Assembly: GCA_003665825.1 (NCBI GenBank)
Contig: QPFY01000005.1
Coordinates: forward strand, 310,001-374,000
DNA: 64,000 bases
Direction of reading: 5' to 3'
Source: Microbotryum silenes-acaulis
Lineage: Eukaryota; Basidiomycota; Microbotryomycetes; Microbotryales; Microbotryaceae
Shown here: piece after piece, positions 47,201 through 58,568 of the stretch
How positions within the stretch are numbered: position 1 is the stretch's first letter
How the letters are laid out: the number at the start of each line of letters is the position of its first letter
The notes under the pieces: generated by a model
Database searches by the model: none
What the model was told of the DNA's origin: nothing
The model's input: the letters and a program-made list of their open reading frames with translations, nothing else
Translations under genes and position numbers: made by a program

Positions 47201-50200
47201 AACGACTGATGCGAGCTATGGAAGAGGACGAGGAAGATGCTGAATCGGACGATAGTGAGATGGATGGGCTGGTCGAAGACGCCGATCTGCCGATCGAGGA
47301 GTTGATGCGCAAGTATGGGTACGGGAATGGAAACGGAAACGGCGAGGTCAATGGAACCGATACCTCGACGCGCGAAGCCAGCTCTGTCGCCGATACCGAG
47401 GATGAGCCACGCGTGAATGGCCACGATCAAGACACCGCCGAGACCGAGGAAGAGGGGGAGGAAGAGGACGAGGAAGCAGAGGAAGAGCATCAAAGCCAAG
47501 ATGAAGCCGAAGAAGAGACGCTGCCGAATGGCAAGAAGCAAAACGAGGCCGAAGATGGGGTTGCAGATAAGGACACGATCGTTCTGCGACCGCCGTTCCT
47601 CTTGCGAGGCTCTCTTCGACCGTACCAGCAAGCGGGCCTCGAATGGCTCGCTAGCCTGTATGCCAATGGAGTCAATGGGTAAGCACAGCGACTCCTATTA
47701 TACGAGTGATTAGTAGGCATATTTGAGCTGACTCGAGATATCGTCTGCAGAATCCTGGCCGATGAAATGGGTCTGGGCAAAACTGTGAGCACCGACATTG
47801 TTCGCCTTCACCATGAATGGGAGCTCATCGTTTTACCACCTTCGACCTCCTCAGATCCAAACCATCTCGTTGCTAGCTCACCTCGCCTGTGATCGCGGAC
47901 AATGGGGACCTCATCTCGTCGTCGTCCCGACCAGTGTTATGCTCAACTGGGAGATGGAGTTCAAAAAGTTTCTTCCCGGCTTCAAGATCCTGACCTACTA
48001 CGGCAACCAAAAGGAACGCAAGGACAAGCGCAAGGGATGGAGCACCGAGAATTCGTTCCACGTCTGCGTCACGTCGTATCAACTCGTGCTCGCCGATCAA
48101 CACGTGTTCCGACGCAAGCCATGGCAATACATGATCCTTGATGAGGCCCATCACATCAAGAACTTTCGCTCCCAGCGATGGCAGACTCTACTCGGCTTCA
48201 ACGCTCGTCATCGGTTGTTGTTGACCGGTACACCTCTGCAGAACAACTTGATGGAACTAGTGAGTGGAAGTTATCTGGTCACACTCGAGAGTGCTGCTGA
48301 GCTTGAGCGGTCCCCTTCACAGTGGTCCCTGCTCTACTTCCTCATGCCCCACGGCCTCATGCAAGATGGCAAGGGCCCATTTGCGGACCACTCCGACTTT
48401 CAGGCTTGGTTCTCTAACCCGATGGAAAAGGCGATTGAGAACGGCGAGGTGATGGACGAGGAAACGAAAGCGACCGTCAACAAGCTGCACACCGTATTGC
48501 GACCGTACCTTCTGCGCCGCCTCAAAGCCGAGGTCGAGACGCAGATGCCGGGCAAGACCGAGTCCATCATCTACTGCCGCATGTCCAAACGCCAGCGCTT
48601 CCTCTACGATGATTTCATGAGTCGATCCCAAACTCGCGAGACGCTCGGCTCAGGCCACTTTCTCAGCATCATCAACTGTTTGATGCAGCTGCGCAAGGTA
48701 TGCAACCACCCGGATCTGTTTGAGACGCGCCCCATCGTCACGTCGTACCAACAGCGCCGGTCGATCGCGAACGAGTATGAACCGACCGAACTGCTCATCC
48801 GCAAGCGCCTACTCGCCGAGGAGCCGATCTCCAAGATCGACTGGGCGACCCTGACCTTGATCCAACCGATGAACGAGACGTCAATGTCGACCGTCGCGGG
48901 TTCGTCGCTGCAGCGTCTCGACGCCTCGCCGCTCATGCACTCGTTGCACGAGCCTCCCGTCGACTTTGACCCCACTGCCGAACCGCCAAGAGACACGCTG
49001 ACGGTCGCGGGGTGGCGTCGTTATTACGACTGGCAACAGCATGCCGCCGCTTTTGCTCGCCTCGACCGCCTCTCCGCCATCAATGCTCGACGTGTAAGAA
49101 CCGCCGGCCCTTACATCGGTGCCGACCTGATCCACGTCGTCAATGAAGTCGAGCGCCAATCGACGCTGTACCCGACCGATTACGAAGGCGGTGATCCGCG
49201 CTCTGCTCTGGAGCGCTCGACTATCCTGCCCCACCTAATCCACTCGCGACTGCAGCGCTCCGAGATGCTCGACAAGACGATCGACACCTTCGCGTTCGTG
49301 ACACCCAAAGTCCGAGTCGTCGATATCGAGCGTCACGCGCTAGCCGGTGCGACACAGGACGATGTCGAGGATTTCGAATGGAATGCGCTCGCGGACGTGA
49401 TCCAACCCGCCGCGGGGAAGCTCTCGATAGCTTTCCCCGATCGCTCATTGCTGCAGTACGATTGCGGCAAGCTGCAAAAGCTCGATGAGCTATTGCGTGA
49501 ATGCAAAGCCGGTGGTCATCGCGTGCTCATCTTTACGCAAATGACCAAAGTGCTCGACATACTCGAAGAGTTCCTCTCCTTCCATGGGCATCGATACCTC
49601 CGCCTCGATGGCTCGACCAAGATTGAGCAAAGGCAGATCATCACCGAGCGTTTCAACTCGAACGACAAAATCCTGTGCTTTATCTCGTCCACGCGTGCGG
49701 GTGGTCTCGGGATCAACCTTCAGGGTGCTGATACGGTCATCTTTTACGACTCGGATTGGAACCCTGCACTCGATCGACAGTGCCAGGATCGTGCGCATCG
49801 TATCGGTCAAACGCGCGAGGTGCGCATTTGGCGATTCGTGACTGAGCATTCGTGAGTGGGCCGTGGTCTCTACGATGAACGAACATGAAATAGTTTCTGA
49901 CCCCTCTGGACTCTTGCCCGCAGCATCGAGGAGAACATGCTCAAGAAGGCGAACCAGAAGCGTCGGTTGGACGAAATGGTCATCTCGGACGGCGAGTTTA
50001 CGACCGACTACCTACAGCGTCTCGACTGGCGCGATTATCTCGACGAGAACCATCTCGAAGAACTCGGGGTAGACGCCGACGCCGATCCGACCCAGGGTGG
50101 AGGTCCGGTACAGACCGAAGCTGAGATCCGACAGGCTTTGGCAGCAGCGGAAGACGTCGAAGATGCGGCGGCGGCGAGGGCGGCGATCACGGAATTGCAG

Positions 50201-50473
50201 GTCGATCAGAGCGATTTCAGCAACGAGGCTGTGGCTGCACCTACGACAGTCAACCATCCTAGCTTGGAAAGTGTGAATGGAGGGCGCGCTGAAGGGTCAG
50301 CGACGCCATTGGGAAGCGGGGCCGAGTCTCCTGCTTTGGGGGTGGGACCGAATGGGGACGTCGAGATGGCGGCGTCGGCGGTCGAGTACGACCAACCGGT
50401 CGATCCTTTGGCCGGTACGATCGATGGTTACATGGTCAACTTTGTAGAACGTAACTTTGAACTGTTTGTTTGA
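44236..50473 (+). CDS. SWR1: SWR1 chromatin-remodelling ATPase
   Basis: Exons are 44236..44787, 44869..44968, 45062..47678, 47751..47784 (34 nt), 47855..48259, 48323..49851 and 49924..50473 (1928 aa). After a low-complexity N-terminus comes LAEIVNRHDDCVRELFHLDRF, then an HSA domain (about residues 540-650) that binds actin-related proteins. A long acidic region carries two copies of a PIEEL motif. The ATPase begins LRPYQQAGLEWLASLY; motif I is ILADEMGLGKT (about 1092-1102), the DEAH box is ILDEAHHIKN, and LLTGTPLQNNLMELWSLLYFLMP follows. After a long insertion typical of the INO80/SWR1 branch come RVLIFTQMTKVLDILE (about 1634) and DRQCQDRAHRIGQTR. SWR1 exchanges H2A-H2B for H2A.Z-H2B dimers in nucleosomes. 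Confidence 0.95.
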
Positions 50474-50656
50474 GTAGTCAGGCTTTCTCTCTCGGATATT
50501 GTCTTTTATCAGGATGTAGTATTACCCTCGCAATTTTCTCTTGTGCCCGGCGCTCACATAGTCCCCGTCCGAAGTGCTTTTTCTCAGTCCAGCTCCATAG
50601 AGATCTCACGCAAAGGCGTGATTGCATTACACTCATCTATACAGCCATCGCCCAGC

Positions 50657-51476
50657 TCATGCCGATGGTGTCGGACTCGCTGCTGCTGCCGCTGCGGCCG
50701 CCTCGGCCTTTTTAACCCTGGACCAGGTCTCCCCCAACTGGGCCGAATAGTCCTTGAGCAGGTTCTCCTTGTACGGGTGTTCGGCATCGGCAAAGATCAT
50801 GAGACGTTCCAACCTCTTGGCGCGCAGTCGGTTCTTGGGCAACATCCCCGAGACGGCTCTCCGGATGATCTGGCAAAGGCAAACTCGTGCGATTCAGAAG
50901 ACATGTGCGAGCATTCTCCGCTCTGAGTAGCACTGACCTCTTCAGGTTTATTCTTGAGCATGGTCTTGTACGGGATCTCTTTGAGACCGCCGGGGTACAT
51001 GGTGTGGTGGCGGTAGAGCTTCTGGTCGGCCTTTTTGCCCGTGACGGCGACTTTGCGCGCGTTGGTTACGACGACGTAATCACCGCAGTCGGCTGTGGGA
51101 CGATCGAGAGGTCAGTTTCCTTTAGCACGAGGTTTGAGTTTCACTGCGCGTGGGTGTGACTGAACTGGCTGGATCGAATATGGGCTTGTGCTTGCCCATC
51201 AAAGTGATCGCAATGCGCGTCGCCATCCGTCCCAAGATCTGCCCATCGGCATCGACCGATCTCCATGTCCTTGCATAAGCCAAAGCGGTCTGTGTGGCAG
51301 GGTCAAATTTCGAAATCGATCAGGTCGAGGAAGAGCACGTTGCGAATTCCAAGCAGTAAGCGCGGACTGACGTTTCCTACGGCCGTGTTGGGCGTCGGTC
51401 GACGAGCCAAGGTACGGGTGGCGGCGTTGAAGCTGGTCGAGGCGGTCTTGGTGGCTTTGGTTGTTATTGTGGTCAT
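50657..51476 (-). CDS. MRPL23: Mitochondrial ribosomal protein uL13m
   Basis: Exons are 51476..51372, 51289..51166, 51092..50938 and 50869..50657 (198 aa). The first exon encodes a Ser/Thr/Arg-rich, acid-free leader ([12 protein letters not shown]...TRTLARRPT), a good mitochondrial presequence. The mature part has the uL13 core: [64 protein letters not shown], and [23 protein letters not shown]. The C-terminal tail is Ala-rich. It belongs to the large subunit of the mitochondrial ribosome. It is convergent with SWR1 and divergent from the PP4 gene. Confidence 0.92.
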
Positions 51477-51842
51477 GGTGATGTGAGATGTGGTGTGCGG
51501 AGACTGGTGGGGAGGAGGCTAATGGGCAAGTTCGGCTGATTCTCGTCGTTCTCTCGCTCGGCTCGCTCTCTACATTCTCTCGCCAGCTCTCTCGCCAGCT
51601 CTCGCCGCTCTTCGCCGCCGACTGCCGCAGTTCTGCGCGCACACCCGCTGGTCTGGGCAGGTCTGGGCAGGTCTGGGCTGGCCCTCTCGGCGCGGCGCTC
51701 CCTGTGCGCCTTCACTTTGCGCCGCTGTCTCAGTATTACTCTCAGTCGCGGAACGAAGCCAAAGTCAACACACTCACTCACCCGGGGCCAACGGCGGAGC
51801 GACAGACGGCCGCCCATCGAAACCCCTCTCTTCCCAGATCGG
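51477..51842. promoter_or_regulatory. Shared divergent promoter uL13m/PP4C
   Basis: The 366 nt between start codons hold both promoters. It contains short tandem repeats: CTCTCGCCAG (two copies, about 51577-51600) and GGTCTGGGCA (three copies, about 51651-51680). No TATA box was recognised. Confidence 0.5.
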
Positions 51843-53156
51843 ATGTCTGGTACTTCCAGTCTGGATCGGTGAGCTGCTTACACAGGCGTGTTCACTGTCA
51901 GCGTACACTCGCTTACATCCCACCCTGGTCATCACCACAGGCAGATACAGCAGCTCAAAGAGTGGTGAGCCATCAAGCACACCCCGTGCATGCTTCCTTA
52001 ATCCACCACTGACCACCTTCAACCCGCTCAACTCCTCCCCCCTTAGCCAACCCATCTCGGAACAACAAGTCAAGGACCTGTGCTTGAAGGCGCGCGAGAT
52101 CCTGGTCGAGGAAGCGAACGTGCAATGGATCGACTCGCCCGTCACCATATGCGGTGACATACACGGCCAGTTCTGGGACCTGCTCGAGCTCTTCAACGTG
52201 GGCGGTTCCTGTCCCGATACCAACTATCTGTTCTTAGGTGAGAGGCTCTCGTCGGCTTCCTACCCCCCAGGCACGCCGCACCCCCTGACTGTATGCATCT
52301 CCCTCCGCCCCCTCTTCCCAGGCGACTACGTCGACCGAGGCTTCTACTCCGTCGAGACCTTTCTCCTCCTCCTCGCCCTCAAAGTACGCTATCCGGACCG
52401 CATCACCCTCATCCGGGGCAACCACGAATCCCGCCAAATCACTCAAGTCTACGGCTTCTACGACGAGTGCCTCAAGAAATTCGGCAGCGCGAGCGTGTGG
52501 AGGTACTGCTGCGAGGTGTTTGATTACCTCAGTTTGGGCGCGGTCGTCGATGGGAGGGTCTTTTGCGTTCATGGCGGGCTGAGCCCGAACGTGCACAGTC
52601 TGGATCAGGTCAGTTCATCGCACCTTTGTTCGGCGCTTTCGAGGTAAGGGTGCTCAAACCCGCCTCCACGCCGGCGCGTTCCACCCAGATCCGCCTGATC
52701 GACCGGAAACAAGAAGTACCTCACGACGGAGCCATGTGCGACCTCTTGTGGTCCGACCCGGACGATATCGAAGGCTGGGGGTTATCCCCGAGAGGAGCGG
52801 GTTACCTCTTTGGCGCCGACGTCGTGCGCCATTTCGTCCACAATAACGATTTGGACCTCATCGCACGGGCTCATCAATTGGTACGGTTGCTTACATTGAG
52901 CGGGGATGCTATCTTAGATGACAGAACTGATCGACGCTTTGTTATACATCAGGTAATGGAGGGCCACAAGCTCATGTTCGAGAACCTGATCGTGACCGTA
53001 TGGTCCGCCCCGAACTACTGCTACCGGTGCGGCAACATCGCCTCGATCTTGACCTTGGACGAGAACCTGCAGTCGACGTACAAGAGCTTCGACGCGGCAC
53101 AACAGGATTCGCGAGGGATCCCGGCCAAGTCGACGGCGCTACAGTACTTTTTATGA
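51843..53156 (+). CDS. PPH3: Protein phosphatase 4 catalytic subunit
   Basis: Exons are 51843..51868, 51941..51964 (24 nt), 52047..52237, 52322..52608, 52689..52880 and 52953..53156. The product is 307 aa, exactly the length of human PP4C. Metal and phosphate ligands are all present: [58 protein letters not shown] and [22 protein letters not shown] follows, and the protein ends LQYFL, the PP2A-class carboxymethylation tail. The N-terminus [11 protein letters not shown] and the RGIPAK segment favour PP4 over PP2A or PP6. The enzyme dephosphorylates gamma-H2A.X and checkpoint targets in yeasts. Two tiny first exons must be included for a normal N-terminus. Confidence 0.93.
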
Positions 53157-53971
53157 GCGGGTCGCTTTGCTTTCTCTTCCTTTTTTCTACCATGTACGAA
53201 CGCAGCCTCCGCATCACCTGTCCCTTATCGGAATATCTTGCTCTCTTTAACATCGTCGTTGTTAATGGGCGACCTTGACTGTAAGGGGATGCCTTACAGG
53301 AACAGCCCCATAAGTAGCCTCTGAGTAGCTAGAACTATCGAGTTTTAGTTACGACTTGCTTTTAGCCTAGCGGTCAAGAACGACAGATTGTATTTTATGC
53401 ACATCAGAGGCGCATACCCTTACATTGGCCCTCTCAAATTCGGCGGTCTGGAAACATCAGATATCAGAGCACGGTCTAGGAGGGTACATAGCCCGCCTCT
53501 TGTAGAGATCGAATATCTCGGAATTTTCTACAGGTCCGTTTGCAGGCTCTGTTGAATCATCCGCACATGATTTCGGGCCACTGCTGCGGTGGTCGCGCCC
53601 CTAATCATGTCGCCGAGTGCCACGGTGTGTGCGCTGTGCGTCCGGAGGGAGTAATCTACGGTAGGCAGGCGGGGTGATATTTGGATCTGGGAGCACTGAT
53701 AGTCAGAGTGAGAATGTGAGACAGAGAAAGAAAGAGCAGACCGCGACCCTGCTCGGAGTCGCCTCGCTTGGGTGAGTCCCAATCCTTGTTCGGACAAAAC
53801 ACCCCCAGGTGTTGCCCGCACTTGGTTGACATAACGCAGTTCAAATGGAGAGGAGGTGCATTACAAAACCGGGACGCTTCACACTCGAAAAACCCGGACC
53901 CGAAACAGAACAGAACACCCAAAGAACGTAACCCCAATCGGCAGGTCCCCTCCAAACCTTTTTTTCTCACT
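53157..53971. other. Convergent interval PP4C/citrate synthase
   Basis: Of these 815 nt, the ends should be 3' UTRs. The middle holds a short inverted repeat CTGTAAGG...CCTTACAG at about 53279-53300. Open frames here lack motifs. No RNA gene was recognised. Confidence 0.4.
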
Positions 53972-56449
53972 CTAAAGCTTCTCCCTCGACAACAAATTCC
54001 TCTTTGAGAAAATGTGCTCGACCTCAGTCGGTTCCCCACTCGCATGTTTGGGTTTGACCTCTTTTCGTTCCAACATGGGGACGTAAGGGCGTGAGCCTTC
54101 GCCGAGGTAGACTTGACGCGGTCGCCAGATCTTGACGCCACCGGCTTGGAGCATCATTTGGCGCCAGTGGGCTAACCAACCGGCTGTTATTCAGGAGAAA
54201 AAAAAAGAGATAGGGAGGGGTTCGATGAGATTGTATCGGGTATGGTTTAGAAGGGGAGCGGAACCGATCACTCACCAATCCTCGGTACGGCAAACAAGAT
54301 GGGGAAATAGTCCATCGGGAAACCCATGGCCTGATAAATCAATCCAGACCAGAAATCGACGTTGGGGTACAACCTCCTTTTGACGAAGTACTCGTCCTTG
54401 ATCGCCGCATCGTGCAACGCGATCGCCGTCTCCAGCAACTTATTCTTGCCCGTGATGGCAAAGACTTGTTCGGCCGTTTTGCGGATGATGAGCGAGCGAG
54501 GATCCGAGGTGCGGTAGATGCGGTGGCCGAAGCCGGAGAGAACGACTTCCTTTTTCTTGACTTTTTCGAGGTAAGGCTTGACCTTGTCCGGCGTACCGAT
54601 CGCCATGAGCATACGGATGACGGCTTCGTTCGCTCCGCCGTGCAAGGGGCCGTAAAGAGCCGCGCAACCGGATGCGACCGCGGAGTAGGCTGTACGTTGG
54701 CAGACGAATTAGCATCAGCTTCTCTTGCGTGCTGACTCGAGTCGTTCAAGGCGATGACGTACGATCAACAAGCGTACTTCCGACCTGCAACGTCGTCGCG
54801 GCACTCGCATTAAGCTCATGATCGGCATGCAAGAGGAACAAGGTGTCGAGTGCCTTGGCCAAAACGGGGTGGGGGCGGAACTCGCGCTCGTTGAGGTGGT
54901 CGAGCAAGTACAAGAACGTCTCGGTGTAGCCCAATCCAGCGGGAGGTTGGTTGAAGGGTCGGCCTGTAGGTGGGAGACACGTTCAAAGGTCAATATTCAA
55001 GTTGTAGAGCCCCTTGGTGGACCAGCGCCCTCACTCACCCTGACGCATCCTGTAAGCCATCGCCGCCAACGTTGGCGCCTTGCCGAGCAAACGGAAGATC
55101 TGCTTATCCATCGTCATCAATGACGACATCGTACCCGAGGTGTAGAGCTTTTGTCCAGCCAGACTAGGGTTCGCTTCGGGGGCAAAGGCACCGAGGGAAG
55201 CGATTCCACTGATGAGGATGCTCATGGGGTGGGCATCGTAGCGGAAGGCGGAAATACTGCGGAGAGGAGATTGGGGGGTCAGGATCCCGCACGCTGCAAG
55301 AGTGATGTCGGTGGTGAAAAGGTTCTTACATCTGATCAAGATCTCGGTGGGTGTAAGTATGCCCCAGAATCTCGGACTCGAAAATTTTGAACTGACGTTT
55401 GCTCGGCAATTCTCCGTAGCTTCAAACGAGGAAAGGGGTTCGAGCGTCAGTTTCAACGCGCGAGAGCAAGTCGATACTGATGTGAACGTACATGAGCAAG
55501 TAAGAGCATTCCAGGTAGTTTGATTTCTCGGCCAGTTGCTCGATCGGGTACCCACGGTAGCGCAAGATGCCCTGCGAGCCCAAGCGGGACGGTTCGGAGT
55601 TGGGGAGATGGGTCTCGGTCAGCCGCGGCCCTCGCGAATCAAAAAGTGTCCGAATCCCATCTTGGCAGTCGCTCGGTCCCGAGGTGCCGTCGTCATGCCC
55701 ATGTTCAATACACACCTTTTCTCCATCGATGAAAGTGATGGTCGATTCAATGACGGCCGTGTTCATGAATCCTGTAGTTCATTTGAGAGAGCGTTCCCCG
55801 TCAGCATATCGCACTCGATGATGCCGCGCCGTAATTCCGGATAGATCGCGCCGGCGCGGACTGTAGTTATTCCCGGGTGGGCGCTTGTGAAATCACGCGC
55901 CGGCCGCGGTCCAAAGGTCGTGCCCCCCCCCAAAAACCAACTCAAAGCTCCGAAGCCGAGTCGATCCAGAAACTGACCTGGGTCATAGACTCGAATACCA
56001 TTCTCGATCTCATCTTCTTCGCGTTCTCCGTTGTTCAACTCCTTCTTGGACAGTTGTTTGAACGCGGTGGCGGGGATGGCGTTGTGCTACAGTGAGGGAA
56101 AGGGGTCGATTACGGGGACAGGGAGATTCAGGTTGAGCGCCTGCGAGTTGAAAGGCCCCGGAGGCGAACGGGATGAACACTAGGGAGCTGTGGAGTACTG
56201 ACTTGGATGGGAACATGGATGGTCTTTCCCGTTCGGTTGTCTGTACAGTGTCAGTCATACGGGTGAGAGTAGTAATGGTCAGCTTCGCATTCCCCAACGT
56301 CGCCCCTCATGACTCCGACGGGTTCGCCCCCACAACGATCACGGCGCGGTCCTCGTCTACGATCAGGTACAGCGGCTGCCTCGTCTCGATGACTTGCCTG
56401 TGATGGTTAGCGAGTTGGAAGTCTCGGGCGCGGGTGCTGATTTGCCCAT
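53972..56449 (-). CDS. Citrate synthase without mitochondrial presequence
   Basis: The first exons are 56449..56398, 56240..56203, 56086..55978, 55771..55716, 55571..55492 and 55419 onward; the last ends at 53972. The N-terminus is [20 protein letters not shown], then [40 protein letters not shown] and [21 protein letters not shown]. Catalytic motifs: [14 protein letters not shown] (His), [14 protein letters not shown] (His), [11 protein letters not shown] and [17 protein letters not shown] (Asp). It condenses oxaloacetate with acetyl-CoA. There is no targeting presequence, so it belongs to the cytosolic/peroxisomal type; it ends LSREKL, close to but not a standard PTS1. A 2-methylcitrate synthase role cannot be excluded. 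Intron 1 (56397-56241) has a GCAAGT donor. Confidence 0.9.
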
Positions 56450-58568
56450 GGTTTGTGAGTGCTCGCCGTGGATGGTCAAGGCCCGACGATGGGTTGAGGA
56501 TATGGTGGGATGCGGAGGAGCAGCTGAGCCGACCGCCCGAACGTTGTCGAAACTCCGGCTTGGGGCAAAGACCAAGCAAACCCCAAGAATCCGGGGACAC
56601 GGGACGGGGAGGCCAGAGTAAGACTTACGAAATAGTCATGTAGCATGTCCTAAGGTCACCTGTTTTATTAGTTTCTCGTGACTGCAGTGCCTCAAGACAG
56701 CTCTCCAGCTGAAAAACTGCCAGTGCAAACATTTGAGCTTTGTGCATACTGGTCCGCCTCTGGCACTCGCCCACTGCAAACACCTATTGTAAATCAAGGT
56801 AAGCCGAGTAAAATACTACATCACGAACGATTCTGCGACAACAATATATGAGAGACCAAGGTCGAGAGTCTTGAAGTCAGAGCCGGGTGAAATGATGTCG
56901 ATTATTCGGAAGTACTCGGGAAGCCTCAGCCTTTCAAACGCTTTGTCGTACTGTCAAGAGCTCATGTTGGCAAGCTCAATATTCGGTAGTTATGGGATAT
57001 TGGCACCGTTTCATCAAGCAAGCTCGTGACGCCCAATGACTGGCGCCGCCGGGCCGATAAGTAAATTGCAAGCGCCAATTTTTTGCCTACATCGCATCCG
57101 CATATGGGCTACCAGCTTCTGCTCGTCCTGGCAACCAAAACAATTGGCGCCTCTGCGAGTCAGACATTCGAAGGATTTGGACGTGCACCTAAGCCCGTCC
57201 TGGCGACCGTAGAATCCTCGGCAATTTGAGTCACATGACCTGACGTACTATAGTAGGCTAGCAGTCAAGCGCGCCCTGACGAGGCAGGGCCTCTCAGAGC
57301 TTCGTCGCCTTACACGATAGACGCTCGTACGCATGTAACGGGTCGATCACGACACAAACCTCAGGCGGCGCACCGATTCTCGTCTCGAACACGACACCAA
57401 GGGGCTTGTGCTACCGTCAGAGGTCTTGAAAGCCTACATAATCTCAGACGACAGTGAACTCGACGGCGTGCTGGCGGTAGGGGTCAAATGGCCGGCGGGG
57501 GGGTTCGGAGGATGGTTTCAAGATCTTCGTTGCTGACGTTTTACGCGGGGTAAGACATGCGCCTGCGATGTACTTTTTCTTTGAACCCGGCAGCACACAA
57601 CTTATATTACGAACATTCCGATACTCAGGTGTCCAGCCAAACCAAAGTCGTGGTCTGCGGCAACTCTCAAGTTCCCGTTCCCACCTCCGCTGGTCAGGTC
57701 CCGTCCAACGACAACTGCCCCGACGTCGTTCACCTCTTTCCTCATGGAGCGGCAGCTTGGAGTGATCTTTTATTTTATCCAAGGACAAGTCGTTTCTAGT
57801 CCCTAATTGGAGTCGAACCAACTATCTAAGAATTAACAGTTCTTCGCTATACTGAATTAAGTAGAATAAGAAACCATTACAAACCCAAAAATGCAGTAGC
57901 CATCATTAAAACTAAGATAATAACTCCAATTATTGGAACTTTATTCATTGCTGTTGCATTTTTCAGAATTTTATCATATCACTTAACAGATCACGAATTG
58001 AGGATCGGCGGTGAGTTGACCATGACGATCCTCAAATCCGGGAAGGGAATGAGACCATGATGATATGAAGAGGAATTTTTGATGAGGGCTTCTCGGATTG
58101 TGAAGATGTTCATTTCGGCGTCGTTGTCGGCGGAAGAGGAGAGAGAAGCACGTCGCGACTAGCCTGTCAACGTGTCAACCGCGGCCTTTGCTCTCCTGTG
58201 CTCGCTTCTCGGCTGTTTCGGGGCATTTCGGACTCTTCCAGCAGGCGGCTCGTCAACAAGAACGCCGAAGGAGAGGCCAATTCCTGATCAATCGCTCATT
58301 TCCGGCTCTCTCTTATCTTATAATTTGACCTGTAAACCCATAAATTATAAGGTATAAGATTGGACAGGTTCTGTCAGCCAAAAAAGTCGGGAGATTGAAA
58401 AGTCCATAAATTTTGACAAGTATAAAATTGGGCGATATAAATTTTCTCAGGTCTGACTGTAGATGTAGATCTCGGACGATTCGCGCCGCGACTTGTCTTG
58501 CCACTCAACAATTCTACATCTTGCTCTCCCCTGCCCCCTAGCCTTTCACACCTCACTCTCGATTAACC
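56450..58568. other. 2.1-kb gene-free interval
   Basis: This is the longest stretch without a gene. Open frames up to 125 codons lack any motif. It contains the AT-rich mitochondrial-like segment at about 57796-58000 and a second AT-rich patch at 58310-58460. In that patch CTTATAATTT (58317-58326) and AAATTATAAG (58342-58351) form a perfect inverted repeat, and two copies of CCATAAATT...TATAA-ATTGG recur about 65 nt apart. The right end is the leader of the DUF4149 gene. Confidence 0.5.
57796..58000 (-). other. Probable mitochondrial DNA fragment (NUMT) with a tRNA-Asn-like relic
   Basis: The segment is strikingly AT-rich against its GC-rich surroundings. On the minus strand, a reading frame in the right half gives a hydrophobic stretch PIIGVIILVLMMATAFLG and stops, like a mitochondrial membrane protein end. 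Downstream on the same strand (57862-57798) is a tRNA-like structure: a 5-bp anticodon stem AAGAA/TTCTT around loop CTGTTAA (anticodon GTT, Asn) and a T-arm with TTCGACT. The two sides of the acceptor stem do not pair, so the tRNA is damaged or chimeric. The origin is inferred from composition and content only. Confidence 0.5.

Noticed and set aside
57444..57821. 125-codon minus-strand open frame in the large gap
   Set aside because: No recognisable motif and it overlaps the AT-rich mitochondrial-like boundary.
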